From assembly GCF_000004195.4 (NCBI RefSeq), contig NC_030678.2, forward strand, positions 132,213,104-132,277,103: a DNA stretch of 64,000 nucleotides, given 5' to 3'. How positions within the stretch are numbered: the first letter of the stretch is position 1; every line of letters starts with the position of its first letter. Below the pieces are notes generated by a model, which ran no database searches, had not been told where the DNA came from, and worked only from the letters and a program-made list of their open reading frames with translations. The position numbers were made by a program, and so were the translations under genes. This document shows, piece by piece, positions 49,779 to 62,500 of this stretch. The stretch is from Xenopus tropicalis (lineage: Eukaryota; Chordata; Amphibia; Anura; Pipidae).

Positions 49779-51454
49779 AAGCAATAAATAAAAAAAATAT
49801 CAAGCAACAACATCATAGTTGCACTCCCCAGACCCCCACAGTCTTTAGTCCTCTCCAGCACCATTATATTTATGATCATAGCTGCGTCAGGCTAATGACA
49901 CAAGGCTATTCTCCACCTTTGTGGAAATGGATCTGAGCGGATCCACTTTCCCCTGTAAGTAAACTGAAAGGCATGGGGTCTGTTCTGTGTGCACAGAGTG
50001 GATTCCAGAATGGAAAACTCTTCACAGTCATGTAACAATGCAAGTTTATGCTTGCTTCTATTGGTGGTAATTGACCATTGTTGCTACTGTTTGATAACAG
50101 TGTAAATGGTACACATGGGAATTTTCTAGTAGCCATATATCTGTTCCTGTTCCAAAGCAACAATGGATTTATTTAAAGCCCATTTATTAAACCAAGTGCC
50201 ATTCTCTGTTTACATCAGTCCCTATGTGCTATTTTTTTACCCTTCATATATACCACTCCCTAGGTACCATTCCCTCCCTCTTATACCCCACATATGTCAG
50301 TGTCCAGTGCTGTGTAGGACAGGCTGCATGGCAAGGCAGAGCAGCAGCAAAGGGTATTCCACCATGTCAGTTCTGCCTAGTACTCAGCTGGAGAACAGTT
50401 AACCCTTTACAGTGTATATTTGTCTGCAGAACTAGTTTGCACTGCCCCCTATGATAATCTAGGTGACTGTTTAAGGAGGGGTTTACTTAGGAGGGTGAGC
50501 ATAATTGCAACACACCTAGATCCTCTTTTTTTTTTCTCTCCGTACACCCAGGGAGCTCCTCTTTCTTTCTATCCCATTCCTCTTGTGGGTGTGCAGTACA
50601 TTAATAAGTGACTCAGCAGAAAGGCACTGACCTTTGCTCGCATATTCACAAACAGAAATTTCTCTAGAAGCACTCCACTGCTGTGGCTAGAATTATTCCA
50701 CCAGCAAACACTTGAGTTCTTCCTGCTGCCTAGGCCCCTCACTTTGCTGGTGGCTAATAGGGTACTCAGGCTGTGGGTATTTGTTGCCCTGTTTATGTAA
50801 CAGAACAAACAAGTTGTAAAGAGCAATGAGCAGAGAGTTCAGTAAGTGGGAGTGTTTGTTGGTGATTCATTATAGGGTAGGGCCACACTGTGCCTTTAGT
50901 CACATGATGTTACACTGTGGCACCTGCGCACCGCAGTTGGGAGCATGACGGTGACAACATTAATGCGACTGAATGTAAACCTAGAAGTGTTCAGCTTAGC
51001 CTGACAATGTGCTAACTATAACCTACAGCAATCAGCCTTCAAAGTTTATAAAAACAAACAAAAAAAACCCAAAAAACCTATTGGCGTGGACACGGCCACA
51101 CAGTTGGCTGCTTGCCCCCGTGTGGGGAGGTGTAACATTCTCTTATTTTTGACTTCCTTTTGCACGAGGGAATGTTGTGCCACATGGTCCATTACATAAA
51201 AGGGGAATACCAGTCTGTATTTCTGCAACAAGTTAAAACAAACACTCTGCTGCCCAAACCATATAAATAGGATCAGATATACAGGTAAGGCCTTGTCCCA
51301 GAGGGCTGGGAAAGGGAAGATTATGTATGTAAGGTGATGGCAGCTTTTATGGCTTACAACACACTTGAGACTATGCTATGAAACCTGGAGCATATGGATG
51401 CTGTTCTACAGCTTCCCAAAAGTTACAGTTACCAATGCAATTATATTTACATTA

Positions 51455-51612
51455 CATTACATTAACATTTATTTATAAAGCGCCAACATATTCCGCAGCG
51501 CTGTACAATAAGTGGGTTACATACATTGGACATACAGAGTAACATATAAAGCAATCAGTAACCGATACAAGAGGTGAAGAGGGCCCTGCCCAAAAGAGCT
51601 TACAATCTACAA
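51455..51612 (-). repeat. Retroposon tail family, inverted copy
   Basis: TTTATTTATAAAGCGCCAAC, ATTCCGCAGCGCTGTACAAT and GCCCAAAAGAGCTTACAATC: the inverse of 20158-20330. Confidence 0.8.
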
Positions 51613-51714
51613 ATTATATACATTCATACAATTTGTTGAGGAGTCTTCCCAAGGTGTCTCCTAAAAAGCTGCTAGAAGAACTGTACATTTTCTTCTGGGA
51701 GGTTTGTGCAGCTT

Positions 51715-52010
51715 TACTTGATGATTTAGCAGTTAGCACTGCTGCCTCACAGCTGGGGTTTCTGACCAGGGCACTATCTGTTTATGGTTTGTATGTTCTC
51801 TCACTGTCTGTGTGGTTTTCACAGAGTATTTCCGTGTTCTCCCACGGTCAAAAGAAAAGACTGATATGTTAGATGACTTCTGAAGTTAGCCCTACTCTAT
51901 TTGTGTAGAAGTGACATAGAAACTAGACTGTAAGTTCTTCTGGTGAGTGGGCTTATGTGAATGATTAAACATTCTATGTAAAACACTTTGTGTTTCCAAT
52001 AATAATGCCT
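51715..52010 (+). repeat. tRNA-derived SINE
   Basis: GCAGTTAGCACTGCTGCCTC head, GTTTGTATGTTCTCTCACTG body and TAGACTGTAAGTTCTTCTGG tail are typical of the vertebrate tRNA-SINE whose head also occurs at 31482-31561. The B box here is decayed. Confidence 0.7.
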
Positions 52011-52067
52011 GCAGTGCAAACACCTTTTTATTTTTTTTCCGTAAAATTAAAATTGCAGCTTCCTATC

Positions 52068-52868
52068 ATATGGTAGTGTGTTGGGGGTTTCCTTAATGGA
52101 GAAGGATCTAGGGGTTTTTGTTGATAACAAGTTGTCTAATGCCAGGCAGTGTCATTCTGTGGCTACTAAAGCAAATAAAGTGCTGTCTTGTATAAAAAAG
52201 GGCATTGACTCAAGGGATGAGAACATAATTTTGCCCCTTTATAGGTCCCTGGTAAGGCCTCACCTTGAGTATGCAGTGCAGTTTTGGGCTCCAGTCCTTA
52301 AGAAGGATATCAATGAGCTGGAGAAAGTGTAGAGACGTGCAACTAAACTGGTTAAGGGGATGGAAGATTTAAGCTATGGAGGTGAGACTGTCGAGGTTGG
52401 GGTTGTTTTCTCTGGAAAAGAGGCACTTGCGAGGGGACATGATTATTCTGTACAAGTACATTAGAGGGGATTATAGGCAGTTGGGGGATGTTCTTTTTTC
52501 CCATAAAAACAATCAACGCACCAGAGGTCACCCCTTTAGATTAGAGGAAAGGAGCTTCCATTTGAAGCAGCGTAGGTGGTTTTTCACGGTGAGGGCAGTG
52601 AGGTTGTGGAATGCCCTTCCTAGTGATGTAGTAATGGCAGATTCTGTTAATGCCTTTAAGAGGGGCCTGGATGAGTTCTTGATCAATCAGAATATCCAAG
52701 GCTATTGTGATACTAATATCTACAGTTAGTACTAGTGGTTGTATTTATAGTTTATGTATGTGAGTGTATAGATTGGTAGGTGTGGGTTAGGTGTGCTGGG
52801 TTTACTTGGATGGGTTGAACTTGATGGACACTGGTCTTTTTTCAACCCTATGTAACTATGTAACTATA
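52068..52868 (+). mobile_element. CR1-like LINE, 3' end of reverse transcriptase
   Basis: Encodes LMEKDLGVFVDNKLSNARQC, SRDENIILPLYRSLVRPHLE and, after a frameshift and a stop near 52332, LRGDMIILYKYIRGDYRQLG and RFHLKQRRW-like codons. Ends with CTATGTAACTATGTAACTAT. 5' truncated. Supplies the empty site for the MITE at 10542-10958. Confidence 0.92.
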
Positions 52869-53770
52869 TGCTTAAAAAAAACATTCAGATAGATTAGGTT
52901 CTGTGAGCAGTATAGCAAATGCCAACCTCTAATCTTGTAGGCAATTATGAATAATAAATATAAAATATGGCCCCCTATAGATCCTTTTAGATCCTGTATG
53001 TTTCAAATAAAGGGTGAGTAGCCAATCACAGCCCTGCTATCAAGCAAAGACAGGCTTCAGCTTCCTATCAGGCCTGGCTGCTGATTGGTTCCTATTCTAC
53101 AGTGCACTGTGCCGAGTCCTAGCACAGGAGACATCAGGAAGTGGAACAGATGGGTGGGATTAGTGGGGTTTTTGGAGAATTTTTCAATAGATCAGTCAAA
53201 AACACTACTTTTTAAAGCACATTCTTCTATAGTTAGATAAGTACAATTCATTGGCATGATTTCCATACAATATGTCCTATTTTACAAAGTGAAAGTCAAA
53301 AACAGCATATTTACTTTTAGTTATGGACTAATCATTTCAGCCCAAATCTAATTAGGAGGGGTGTCTACTACAAAATAGGTTATATATGTTATAATGTTTG
53401 TATAAAAACAAAAAAGTGAAAACCTTTCCGTAACACTGACTGCAGGGCAAAAGATGTAAAACACAATCCTAAGACAAAACAATTGTTTTGCAAAAGGTAC
53501 AAACTATATTAGGATTAAGGACATAATTGACGCATGAAGCTGCTGCTACTCACTGCAGGTGGCTACCTATTGACCTCAATGGAAATTTCACAAGCCTATC
53601 TGCACTAACAATTACTCCCCACAACTGTGCCAAGGTAGATCTACTTAACTACTACTAGGAAGCTACTATCAAAACCCCAGTGTATAATTGACCACTTTAA
53701 TCAAACTAATATAAGGCTAGACATTCTTGAAATGGAACTGAAACTCCAAAAAATTAATTCATGTAAGCTT

Positions 53771-53895
53771 ACATAGAGTGCTTCTCTGAGCCCTTTTTAC
53801 AGTTGATGCACATTTTCTATTTTTAGCTAGTCTCTGGGATATTAGCAGTTTTAGACTCTACAGCTCCATCTAAACATCAAACACTAAGCAATTTT
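53771..53895 (+). repeat. Dispersed repeat, uninterrupted copy
   Basis: GAGCCCTTTTTACAGTTGAT, TTTTAGCTAGTCTCTGGGAT and CTACAGCTCCATCTAAACAT without interruption. The same sequence is split by MITEs at 54985-55690. Confidence 0.85.
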
Positions 53896-55058
53896 AGGAA
53901 AGTGCACCTAGGATCCCTGAGAGTGGGGCTTGTTTATAAACACATAGTAATCAATTAGTGATTAGCTATTTTCATTCAGATGCAGACAAAACAATGAAAT
54001 AAAACACCTTGATTGGTTGCCATGTGCATATTGCCCAGTATTCATAAATGTCCTCCTATAGGCTGATGTCCCATGCAGAGATTTTGTCATCCATGATAGA
54101 TCTCTGCTTCCACGGGCAACTAATCTCTCCAAAATGTCTTTCCACTGGCAACAATACAAATCGCTGGTGGAAAGGCCTATGCATCACTTCGGTTTTTTCA
54201 AAGTCATGCAAAGTTGCAAGAGATTTGATGAGCTGAAAGCCTTGTATTAGCAGTCTAAAGTCTTAAACTGTCTATATCTCAGAACCTACTTAAAACAGAA
54301 AATCAATATGCATTTAGTTTTTTAGTATAAATTTATTTTAAATAAAGTGCTCAATAAGTGTACATCAGCTCTTTTTTTCTTTATTTGTTTATATCCGTTT
54401 CTGGCAATGACACATGGGGTGCTTTGACATCTTTGTCGCTTCTCCCAATGGCAACAAAGCACCTGAAAATATCTTGCTGTCTGCTGCTATTGGAATGGAT
54501 GCAAGGAAAACACTTTACATGCAGCGATCCCGTGTAATCAAAATGAAGAAGCGGCCATTGTAGTGTGATTACAGGGGTAAAGGGTTTTGCATGCGGCAAT
54601 ACCAATAGCGACAAACTGAAAAGTATTTTCAGGCACTGTGGGAGAGATGCTATCAGGCGACTAACCGCTCAAAAATGCCTTTCCACCGGCAACAATTGGA
54701 GTCACCGGTGGAAAGACCTACACATTGCTTTAGCTTTCCATGGGACATTTTCCTTCATGTAAGGTAGAGCAGAACATGTGAGTTTACAAAATGCTATTTA
54801 GGATAAGATAACTCATGAAATGCCTAATAAAATAATGGTAAGGTGTGAAGGGACCCATATGCCACTATTGGGGCAAAGACACAAGGAGCTACTTAGTAGC
54901 AGCTACTTGTCACGGCTAATAAACACCAGAAAATACCTTGCCATAGACAATACTGAGAATTGCCTCTGCTAAAACACACGTAGCGTGCTTCTGAGCCCTT
55001 TTTACAGTTGATGCACATTTTCTATTTTTAGCTAGTCTCTGGGATATTAGCAGTTTTA

Positions 55059-55305
55059 GGGCTCTGGCACACGGGGGAGATTAGTCGCCCGCGATTAACT
55101 CCCTGTTCGCGGGCGACTAATCTCCCCGAGTTGCCTACCCCTGCCATCCCTGCGCAAATCGCCGAAAAAGACTCGCGAGTCTTTTTCTGCAATTTCCGGA
55201 AATCGCCCCGCCGCGTCTGCCATCCCGCCGGCGACTTACATGTTCGCCGGTGGGATGGCAGGGGTAGGCAACTCGGGGAGATTAGTCGCCCGTGTGCCAG
55301 AGCTC
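55059..55305. mobile_element. TTA-flanked Harbinger-type MITE (GGGCTCTGGCACACGGG family)
   Basis: 247 bp hairpin: GGGCTCTGGCACACGGGGGA and CCCGTGTGCCAGAGCTC, with TTA at 55056-55058 and 55306-55308. Very CpG-rich inside (GGCGACT, CCGCCGC). Confidence 0.9.
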
Positions 55306-55308
55306 TTA

Positions 55309-55650
55309 AGCTGGCCATACACGTGGCGATCCGACGATGTTTCGTACGACCATCGGTCGCACGAAACATCGTCAGATCCGCCACACACCATTCAGGGCTG
55401 AATCGGCAGGTAAGGAGGTAGAAACAATAGGATTTCTACCTCCTTCTGCTGATTCAGCTCTGAAGGGAGAATTTTGGTCAGGCGCCTTCTATGGCGCCCG
55501 ATCAAAATTTTCTAACCTGGCCGATCGACGAGCCGACCGATTTCAGCAGCTTCCTGCGACATCGGTCGGCTCGCTGACATACCATACACGCACCGATTAT
55601 CGTACGAAACGAGGTTTCGTACGATAATATCGGTGCGTGTATGGCCACCT
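55309..55650. mobile_element. TTA-flanked Harbinger-type MITE (AGCTGGCCATACAC family)
   Basis: 342 bp: AGCTGGCCATACACGTGGCG and GGTGCGTGTATGGCCACCT, TTA at 55306-55308 (shared with its neighbour) and 55651-55653. Inner pairs TTTCGTACGA and TCGTACGAAA. Confidence 0.9.
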
Positions 55651-56016
55651 TTAGACTCTACAGCTCCATCTAAACATCAAACACTAACTTATCAGTAAGT
55701 TATCAGTATTGTCTAGTTTTGTAGCTGTGACAAGTAGCTGCATGTAGTGGCTGCATACTAGTAGCTCCATGTGTCTTCACCATTAAGCTGCTGGCACATG
55801 GGGAGATTAGGCACCTGAAATAAAGCTTCCCCACTGCAGGTGACTACCCACTGGCAAAAATGTGAACTGCTGGTGGGATGGCATTGGTGTTGCTTCGGTT
55901 TTCCAAAGTCACCCAAAGAATTGTCTCTGCTAAACACACGTAGCAACAATTATTAGTATTGTCTATTATGTAGCTGCGACAAGTAGCTTTGTGTGTCATT
56001 GCATCTGCTGCTCTAA

Positions 56017-56231
56017 GGGCTCTGGCACACAGGGGGATTAGTCGCACCCGTGACAAATCTCCCTGTTTGCGGGCAGCTAATCTCTCCGAAATGCCATCCC
56101 ACCGGCGAAAATGTAAATCGCTGGTGGGATGGCATACGCGGCGGCGCGATTTCAGTGAAATCTCGGAAGTTTGCTCTCAAGGCAACTTCCGTGATTTCAC
56201 TGAAATAGGGCATCTCCCAGTGTGCACAGTC
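56017..56231. mobile_element. Harbinger-type MITE, GGGCTCTGGCACAC family
   Basis: TAA then GGGCTCTGGCACACAGGG; inner GCGAAAATGTAAATCGCTGG and an inverted pair GTGAAATCTCGGAAGTTGC-like. Right end decayed. Confidence 0.7.
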
Positions 56232-56392
56232 TATTAAATATGTGAAATCGTCAAAGGATTAAAATACATAGCTCGACTGTCTAATCATATCCATTTACTT
56301 AGATACTGTACAATTGACCATAAAATTTACTGCACCTCTATGCATGAGTGTAGCCAAAAAATCCATACAGTTGTCATTGGAGAAAAAAATAT

Positions 56393-56660
56393 ATAGGTAT
56401 GGGATCCGTTATTCTGAAACTTTTTATCCACAATGCTCAGAATTAAGGGAAGGCCTTCTCCCATAAAGATTGATTTCCTTTTTCTCTGTAATAATAAAAC
56501 AGTACCTTGTACTTGATCCCAAAAAAGATGGAATTAATTCTTATTGGAGACAAAACAATACTGTTGGGTTTAACTAATGTTTAAATTATTGTTTAGTAGA
56601 CAAACTATAGAACTCCAAATTACGGATCCCTTATTAAAATCCCTTAAGGCTACCCCAGGT
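56393..56660. repeat. GGTATGGGATC repeat family, long copy
   Basis: ATAGGTATGGGATCCGTTAT start, ACAGTACCTTGTACTTGATC in the middle, TTACGGATCCC near the end; inverse of 27820-28140. Confidence 0.65.
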
Positions 56661-57670
56661 CCTGAGCCAGAATACCTTTGAAACATAAGCCCTGTTTATA
56701 CTGGTCATGTTCAACACAGGTGTACTGCCCCTTTAAATGCAAAATAATCTAGACGAATCAGCAGCCATAATACAATAGTCACAACACAACTCCCCAAAAC
56801 CAACAGCCTAAACAGAATAAATGTGTTTAGCAATAATGTCGATATAGTTTCATCTCTCTTTAGCCAAATACACCAAAACAGATAGCAGTGCAGCTGGTGA
56901 CCTTACTGGAACGACTGGCTTAAGAGAATGTACACTTTGTCTTCCCAGCATTGTATTACAGTGGGGATGTGCACTAGCCGGGCTGCAGCAGAACACAGAA
57001 GGCATCCAGCTCAGTCTAAGGTCATCTCAGACACATAAATACAGCATGATCTATTTGTGTGCATCTAATTTGGCTTATAGCTACAATTATTTTAGTGGCA
57101 ACAGATTTCCTCCAGTGGGTTCTATCACAAACTCAACCCTGTCTGCTCCATCAAACTACTTTTTCTACCACCCCTTTTCAGTGTTCCCTTCTCCCAATAA
57201 GAACAATGGCTTACTCATCATATTCACTCTCCACACCTTTTCCATAGGTCTTGCCCTACCACACCTCATAACCTTCAACACTGAAGGATGCACAAAACAA
57301 AACTTATGTTCTGGTAATGAGGGGGTTTTTGTCATGAAATGTATGGGCTGATGCCCATACAGAAAAGTGTCATATTTTAAATACACAAAAGCCTGCCTGT
57401 GTATGTGCCCATACTTCAGTACTGGCTTGCACCCACCCAGCTCTCTGCACAAAAGATTTCCAGCTGTTTCCTAGCATCAATTGTAGCACAACATTATGGG
57501 TGGCTCACCTTCACCTCTTGACTGAGATTAAAAACAGGCCCAGGTATTCAAAGTACGCTGATGCCCTTCAAAATAAAGCACAGTTAATGCCCCCTGGCAT
57601 TTGCCCAAACTGCCACACTGCCAGTCTGGGCCTACTCACCTACAATTGTAAAGCTTAACTTTCCTAAAAA

Positions 57671-57857
57671 GCTGGGTTATGGGTGAACACACAGAGCTAC
57701 TAGTAGCAGGTACTTGTCACAGCTACAAAAATAGACAATACTGATCAATTATTGATAATTGTCTCTGTGTGTTTAAGCAAAGACACTCTCACTGGTGGGA
57801 TGGCATTTAGGGGAGATTAGTTGCGGGCGACTAGTCTCCCCATGTGCCAGAGCCCTA
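57671..57857. mobile_element. Composite of two Harbinger-type MITE halves
   Basis: The left part is GGGTGAACACACAGAGCTAC of one family. The right part is GGGGAGATTAGTTGCGGGCG to CATGTGCCAGAGCCC of the other. The same pairing of families occurs at 55.7-56.2 kb. Confidence 0.65.
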
Positions 57858-60800
57858 AAGCTACCCTGCAGAACTTATAAGCAGAATGCATTCTAACACT
57901 GCACTGCTGCTAACCACAAGAAAAAGTAATTAAAGCAAATTATCGTTCTATTAGTGTTGAGGTAGTAAGCAACATGTCACAATCAACAATAGGCTTATCT
58001 CAGTCTGCACTCTGTAACCTGTGGTCTCCAACAAGTGCCAAACTACAACTCGCTGTCTGCTGTGGGTTCTGGGAGTTGAAATTGCAAAACAAAGAGCCAC
58101 ACAAAAGAGACTTATTTGCAACAAATAACAGGGCTTTTGTCTAACAATAAAACATAATTTCTGGGCTTTTGTTGCTACTGTTCTGCTTTACAATCAGGAT
58201 AATTTAGCATTTTTAAAACAAATACTTTCGTAATCCAATAAAAGCAGACATTTTTTTAAAGCAAAACATACACTTTACAGTTCTTATGAAATTGGGGTGT
58301 GATACCAGAAAACCTTATCATATATATAAACCATTGAAACCTACAATGTTTGTTTGTACTGTAATTATCTCTTCATGGACAGTTGGGTAATGAATGAGAA
58401 CAGCATTACCGGACAATCAGTGACTGTATCACTGCAGTGTAATGCACATTCTGTTGAGAGAAAATGAATGAAGTGACTTACAGGTTTCCTTAAAGCCTCC
58501 CCCTGCCAAACAGAAAGGTATTTTAGTGACATACTGACTGTTTCTTTGTGGCACAGAGTTCAGTCACCAGAACCAAACACTACAATCTCTCATAAAAGCA
58601 GTATGCCAAACAAAATGAGCATTATTTCCAATATGATAAACGTAGAAGGGTTTGAGCCTCATTTCCAGCTGTTACTAAACTACAACACCCTTCAATCCAC
58701 TGGCTAGCTGATGGTGATTGGGTCTGTAGTTCAGCAAAACATGCAAGGTACCCCTGAACCACTAGAAACTGCCAAACAAAAACAATAAAAACCATTTATC
58801 TTTATTGCACAATTCTGCAAAGTGTTATGCACAGGATTAAGCCGTTAGAAAGATACAGACACTTTTGTAATTGTTTTTACACCAAGGTAACATTATTGCA
58901 GATTTAAAATATCTTATGGAAGGCTGTAGTAATGTACCTTCCAGCCAAAACACTGCTACATGAGCACAAGTGATGCCTATCTGACTGGTCTCTGGCCTTC
59001 TGTAACTGGACAATAATTCCAACATGAAAAATGCTACTTTACCTTATGGAGAAATCCTATTATCTTGGGTTTATAGCAAATTGTAGAGTAACATCCCCGT
59101 CCTTCATGCCTGTTTTCTGTGTGGGGCTGACAGCAACAGGCACAGTCACAGCCCTGGGAGGGCCGGCTGCATTTACCCACCAGGACCTGAAATTCCAGTT
59201 CTCTTGCATTGCTGCCTGCTTTGCTAGGTAGGCTGGCCCGGCCTACACGGTGTCAGGTTACATGGAGCAAGCATTTGTAGCACCTTGCAAAACAAACATA
59301 TCACATACCTGGATCTGCCTATACCTGTTGACTTCATACTTAACTCTTCCTTCCCCACAGAAAACACATTTTGCGTATTATTAATGGAAAAGGGGCAATT
59401 ACAGTAAATGAACAGATTAAACCAATGTATACTTAAGTCCCTGATGCTGTATTACAATATTGGAATTCAATATATGCTTAACTTAGGTGGTATGAGGGAG
59501 CTCCTACTGTAGTACAAGCACTTGCAGTAGTGGGAAGGTGACAGGTAATATTTAGTTGTTGTGCCTATGTAAGGCAGCTTTTGATTCCATCATGTGACAT
59601 GCACTGACAGATTGCAGAGCTTAGCACACTGAAAAGGAAGTTTTCACTTTCCCTGTCTCAGGAACTGAAGGGTTAATATAAACCTATATGCAAGAGAAGG
59701 TCAAATACTGGACTTGTATTAACAGTGTCCTGATTATTGCTTGAAATACAAAATTCTTTGTATATAAGCATGCACACCTGGTAAAAGAGCTGTGCCCTGA
59801 AGGAAGGCTAGCTGTAGTTATCAAGTTAATCCCACCGTGCCATTGGTGGGTTTAATGCACATCAGACTGGACCATATCACCCATGTGGCCATTTTCTTTG
59901 TAAATTTGAGATAATAAGCCAAGTATTTACAGTATGGGATATGACTGCTGGATTCTTTGGAAGCATCCATAACCTGCTAGAGCTAGCAGCAGAGCTGTCT
60001 TAAGGGGGTGCCGCATAGGAGCAGCTGGTCCTGGGCCCCACACTTGAGAATGACAGAGAGTGGGCCCTCGCCGATTGCAAAATCTCCTGCTTATTTCCAC
60101 CAAAGAAGCTCTTAGTTTAGTTTAGTCTCTTAACTCTTAGTTTAGCCCTTAAACCATTAAGTTATATAGCGTTTTTCATTCATTTAGAAAGAACAGGGGT
60201 CTTACAATAATTTAACAAACAAGGTTTATAGAGTAAAAAAAAGATTAGAGGCCCAGCTCTCAAAGCTATCCTTTATTATTATAGTGCTAACATGTTACAC
60301 AGCATGTTCAATATGCATCATTCACCAATTCCTGCCACAGTGGAGCTTACAATCTAAGTTCAAAATTATCTGCCTGTATTTTCAGGAGTGTGGTATGTAA
60401 CCCACCCAGATACAGGAAGAACATGTACAGATAGTGGTCAATTGCAAACTGAGACCCTCTTAACTTGTGACAAAGTTACTGATAAATATGGGGCTTCATT
60501 TGCAAAATGTCAGTTCAGAGTTCAAAAGTGTAAGAAACTGGCGCAAACTGCCTTGTTTTTTGTGTGTTTGCACCCTGCCTTGACCTGCATTCCCCCCATA
60601 GTTTGGCAGCATTGTATTCATGAGAATCAGTTGGGAGAGGCACATCATTCAGACACACAAGTTAGGGAATGGGTGCAAAGGAGCCCTGTCCTTACTCTCC
60701 ACAGTTTCTTCCTGCAGGCAACTTTGCTTGACTTCAGAAAGCAGATGAAATGCATGGATCTTTCCACCAGCAATTCCTATTTTTGCCAGTGGAATGGCAT

Positions 60801-62366
60801 TTCAAAGCTGTAACTTGCCACCGTAGCGGAGATCTACTGCGGGCGACTAGCTCACTCCGCACCTCTCAAAGCACAGCATCAGTGGCCCAGGCCAGTTGAA
60901 TCACAAGCAAGTCATGAATATAGCTCTTCTGAACACAGTCAGTGTTGTATTCATGGGGGCACTGCAAGTTTCTGTACTCTGAAACAGAGTGCAAGGGATT
61001 GTTGCAATTCAGGAAAAGGTAGTGTGCAAAGTGCAAATGCACATTGCACCTTTTTGGCGACTGGCACACTGCCATCTCATAGGTAAATTACCCCTAATGT
61101 CTAAAACTTACAAAACTACTTTTGAATTAAAATCTGAAACTTCGCCAGAAAACATTTAAATGACATAATCTCACGAAAAAGACAAAGGCAATTTTACACA
61201 ATTAGGCTATTTAAATGTTCTACAGAATTACATCAATACAAAAGGAATTTTTGGATGTATCTTCATCTGCGATGAATGAGATTTAGCACAGTTAACAAAC
61301 CTTCCAGTGTGCCAGGGTCCTAAGAAATTCAGAATATTTTGAGTCTTTACAATTTGCATTAGAGTAAAATACATATTCAATTAAAATACAATATACTTGA
61401 CCAAACAATAAGTAAGGTTCATGAGAAAAGCTTTTCTAAATGAAATTTAAGAAAATAAACAAAGGCAGTAAGGACAGGAATGAGCTGTGTCTCCCACACT
61501 GCTGTCTGCAGTGAGCGCCAAACTTTTTATTGAGTGCTCAGTGCAGAGCAGCAACCCCAGAGGCGCAAGTGCTCTGTAATTGAGGTACAACACTCCTGCA
61601 CCTAATACAGCGAGTTGTTGGTATTGACAGAATAAGTTAGGTGGACCCTAAACCTGGGTTGTTTTCTCATGAAGTTTGTTGTTTGTACTAAACAGCAAAG
61701 AGGGCCTTGGGAGAAAACTGGATATTTTCACCTTTCTTCTTCTGGATGAACAAATAAGGTAGGAGTTTCTACAACAGGCGTATTTCTTTTTCCATCCTCA
61801 TCTACTATAGAAGTAAATAACACACAGAAACACCACCCCTTTCTACTATGAAACTGATGCTCTAATATATTGTGAAAAAGGTAACAAACATATTTCTAGT
61901 TTTCTTTAAAATAATTTAAAATTTAAAAGTATTATGTAGTTTTCCTACCACCCTTCCTGACATGTAGTTTCCTGGACCCCTGAATGCCTTCCAAGGTCAC
62001 TTCTCAAAAGAGTCCAGCAGGAACTGCTTGCTCTCCTGAGAGCCCTATAAAGCCTTGCTTCATGCATTCCACAGTACTTGTGTCGATATAAATAAAGGGA
62101 GTTCTGATGAACTCGATCCCTGCATTTTACTCTGCAGTTTTAGCAACAGTCACTAAACTCCCCACTGGACTTCATACATTATCAGTTATCTACAATATAT
62201 TACATGCAGTCTGCCAATTATTTCCCATACATCGCATTCAAATGATAGTTAAAGGAAATGGAAAGGCAAAATTTATAAATACTACCATTACATAGTGCTA
62301 GTATTGATAAACAAAAACGCTACACTTTGGGGCCAATTATATTAAGAAAAACTTATAAAATCTTAC

Positions 62367-62500
62367 TTTAAACTTTTTGCTCTATCTAAAGAATGGCGCG
62401 GCCATCTTTGAAGTTGTTTGCCCTCTTCCGTTCCTTCGGCGTCTGTACTGCGCATGCGCAAGCTTCCTTCCTTCCCCCAGCCTAGGCGCGCGTCCTTTTC
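62367..62500 (-). other. ELF1: Candidate ELF1 noncoding leader exon
   Basis: The minus-strand donor TTTAAA|GTAAGA follows 62367, immediately downstream of the NRF1/YY1 cluster. The segment includes ATG GCC GCG CCA TTC TTT AGA TAG, a seven-codon upstream ORF that overlaps the YY1-type site. Splicing to 41772 would define a first intron of about 20.6 kb. The right boundary is a guess. Confidence 0.4.

Larger units (their letters stand above)
54878..55782. mobile_element. Four-element transposon nest
   Basis: The outer layer is the GGGTGAAGACACAC-type MITE, halves at about 54878-54980 and 55690-55782. Inside it is the repeat of 53771-53895, split at a TTA. In that gap lie two Harbinger-type MITEs, 55059-55305 and 55309-55650. 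Further diverged copies of the outer and inner types follow to 56231. Confidence 0.8.
41773..62366. other. ELF1 long first intron
   Basis: About 20.6 kb with no recognisable coding exon on either strand. It is a dense collection of transposons, annotated separately, and simple repeats. Long ORFs such as 42574-42873, 45061-45459 and 60388-60813 (plus) lack known domains. Confidence 0.6.

Noticed and set aside
60388..60813. 141-residue plus-strand ORF
   Set aside because: Overlaps Harbinger-type MITE sequence (CCACCAGCAATTCC, GGAATGGCATTTC) and has no known domain.
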